The notes beneath the pieces were generated by a model. The model had not been told where the DNA came from. It saw only the letters and a list, made by a program, of their open reading frames with translations, and searched no databases. From NCBI GenBank assembly GCA_949840935.1, contig CATKXX010000011.1, positions 17,765 through 81,764 on the forward strand: a stretch of 64,000 nucleotides of DNA, given 5' to 3'. The position numbers were made by a program, and so were the translations under genes. This DNA comes from an uncultured Acetatifactor sp. GTDB taxonomy: Bacteria; Bacillota; Clostridia; Lachnospirales; Lachnospiraceae. Below are positions 62,852-64,000 of the stretch, in pieces. Position 1 is the stretch's first letter; every line of letters begins with the position of its first letter.

Positions 62852-63790
62852 ATGGCAGAAGTTACTGCAGCTATGGTGAAGGAGCTGCGCGAGCAGACCG
62901 GCGCCGGCATGATGGATTGTAAGAAGGCTCTGAATGAGACCAATGGAAATATGGAAGAGGCTGTTGAAGTCCTGAGAAAGAACGGACAGGCTAAGGCAGT
63001 AAAGAAAGAAGGCAGGATCGCAGCAGAGGGAATCTGCCGTATCGCTTCCAAGGGAGATACTGTTGCGGCAGTCGTAGAGGTAAACTCTGAGACAGATTTC
63101 GTTGCAAAGAATGAAATCTTCCAGCAGTTTGTTGAGGCTGTTGCGGAGCAGGCTGTAAACTCTGACGCGGCGAATATGGACGCATTCCTGGAGGAAAAGT
63201 GGAATGAGGACGGCTCCAAGACCGTAGGAGAAGTACTGGTGGATAAGATTGCCGTGATTGGTGAGAAGCTGAGCATCCGCAGGTTTGAAAGAGTGGAGGC
63301 TGCGGGAGGCTGCGTGGTTTCCTATGTACACGGCGGCGGCAGAATTGGCGTTATCGTGGAAGCTAAGACCAATGTAGTGAATGAGGCGGTGAAAGAAGCG
63401 TTGACCAACCTTGCCATGCAGGTGGCGGCTTTGAGCCCTAAGTATGTGACAACAGCCGACGTGTCCGAGGAATTCAAGGCACATGAGAAGGAGATCATCG
63501 CGGCACAGATCGCTCAGGATCCCAAGATGGAGGGCAAGCCTGAGAAGGTCATCGAGGGCGCTGTCAATGGACGTCTGAACAAGGAATTGAAGGAAGTATG
63601 CCTGATGGAGCAGGTATACGTCAAGGCAGAGGACGGCAAGCAGACAGTGGCACAGTATCTTGCACAGGTTGCAAAAGAGAACAATTCGGAATTGAGCATT
63701 GCGAAGTTTGTCCGTTTCGAGACCGGTGAGGGCCTGGAGAAGAAGAATGAGGACTTTGCGGCAGAGGTTGCGAAACAGATGAATGCGTAG
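62852..63790 (+). CDS. tsf: Elongation factor Ts
   Basis: 312 residues. The N-terminus MAEVTAAMVKELREQTGAGMMDCKKAL is the family signature, followed by the TDFVAKNE motif that contacts EF-Tu. It is the nucleotide exchange factor of EF-Tu. I chose ATG 62852, with GGAGG 8 bases upstream, over ATG 62837. Confidence 0.98.
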   Translation: MAEVTAAMVKELREQTGAGMMDCKKALNETNGNMEEAVEVLRKNGQAKAVKKEGRIAAEGICRIASKGDTVAAVVEVNSETDFVAKNEIFQQFVEAVAEQAVNSDAANMDAFLEEKWNEDGSKTVGEVLVDKIAVIGEKLSIRRFERVEAAGGCVVSYVHGGGRIGVIVEAKTNVVNEAVKEALTNLAMQVAALSPKYVTTADVSEEFKAHEKEIIAAQIAQDPKMEGKPEKVIEGAVNGRLNKELKEVCLMEQVYVKAEDGKQTVAQYLAQVAKENNSELSIAKFVRFETGEGLEKKNEDFAAEVAKQMNA

Positions 63791-63828
63791 AAATTTGTCG
63801 AAATTGGGCAAATAGAGATAAGAATGAG

Positions 63829-63876
63829 AACCCTTGTAGATGGCGTGTGAATGCCATTTGCAGGGGTTTTTTATTT
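63829..63876 (+). terminator. Terminator after tsf
   Basis: AACCCTTGTAGATGGC pairs, with small interruptions, with GCCATTTGCAGGGGTT, followed by a T-run to 63872. Confidence 0.85.
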
Positions 63877-63892
63877 ATCTTATAGGAAATTC

Positions 63893-63938
63893 CTCCTGCC
63901 GGAGGACTTTTGAATAAAATAGCCCGCCAGAGGCGGGC
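63893..63938 (-). terminator. Paired hairpins serving the minus-strand gene at the edge
   Basis: GCCCGCC (63922-63928) and GGCGGGC (63932-63938) form a 7-bp stem with a 3-base loop; read on the minus strand it is followed by TATTTTATT. CCTCC/GGAGG at 63893-63906 forms a second small hairpin. Together they separate tsf from a convergent gene. Confidence 0.65.
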
Positions 63939-63959
63939 ATAAAAACAGGACGAATGCTT

Positions 63960-64000
63960 TTAGAAGATATAGAAACCTTCTTCAAATTCGTCATCATCAA
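63960..64000 (-). CDS. 3' end of a minus-strand gene, product unrecognised
   Basis: Read on the minus strand the last codons give DDDEFEEGFYIF and a TAA stop (complement of 63960-63962). Only about 12 codons are visible. The acidic-aromatic end and the terminator-like hairpin directly after the stop support a real convergent gene. The function cannot be told. Confidence 0.5.
   Translation of the reverse strand, partial: DDDEFEEGFYIF

Noticed and set aside
62084..63811. 575-codon minus-strand open frame across rpsB and tsf
   Set aside because: It is antisense to two certain genes. Its translation shows no family motif and it has no ribosome site; it is a by-product of codon bias.

Overview
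The window comes from a spore-forming, flagellated Clostridia member, most likely a gut-type Lachnospiraceae. The basis is gene content and order: SpoIVB, GPR, SpoIIP and SigK together with PolC, CodY, and a FliY/CheC/CheD/FapA flagellar operon ending at rpsB-tsf. Every complete gene I accept is on the plus strand. The only minus-strand gene is a fragment at the right edge.

Layout. (1) 1-7191: sporulation and housekeeping genes: spoIVB (5' end outside the window), gpr, spoIIP, lepA, hemW and a sigK that lacks a pro-sequence. (2) 7192-10638: an AT-rich accessory island. It holds a sigma-A-type promoter, a protein with terpenoid-cyclase-like toroid repeats and a C-terminal membrane hairpin, a stand-alone AsnRS-like class II synthetase core, and a remnant that looks like the start of an IS256-type transposase. 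This is the best candidate in the window for an undescribed system. (3) 10639-24805: a degenerate HD-GYP protein, comM, dprA, ispG-polC, tRNA-Glu(CTC), a bile acid:Na+ symporter family transporter, topA and codY. (4) 25013-61865: about 37 kb of flagellar and chemotaxis genes: flgB flgC fliE fliF fliG fliH fliI fliJ motE-like fliK flgD flg-operon-protein flgE flbD motA motB fliL fliM fliY cheY fliO fliP fliQ fliR flhB flhA flhF flhG ycgR cheB cheA cheW cheC cheD, a small membrane protein, sigD, fapA-like, an unknown gene, a swrB-like gene and an mltG-like fragment gene. (5) 61864-63872: a terminator that overlaps the rpsB promoter, then rpsB, tsf and a terminator. (6) 63960-64000: the 3' end of a minus-strand gene.

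How the genes work together. CodY sits directly upstream of the flagellar operon, as in Bacillus subtilis, and a weak CodY-box-like sequence overlaps the candidate flgB promoter. The operon encodes the basal body, the type III export gate, the hook, the stator, a C-ring of FliG, FliM and FliY, and a signalling set with CheA, CheW, CheY, CheB and CheC/CheD. Late genes (flagellin, FliD, FlgK/L, FlgM), CheR and chemoreceptors are not in the window. SigD would direct the late genes. One sigma-28-like promoter lies upstream of the transporter gene. A PilZ protein connects the motor to cyclic di-GMP.

In-frame tandem repeats occur in dprA (18 bp), fliY (51 bp) and the swrB-like gene (six 54-bp units). 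All functions are inferred from reading the sequence and from family knowledge; no database search was run.
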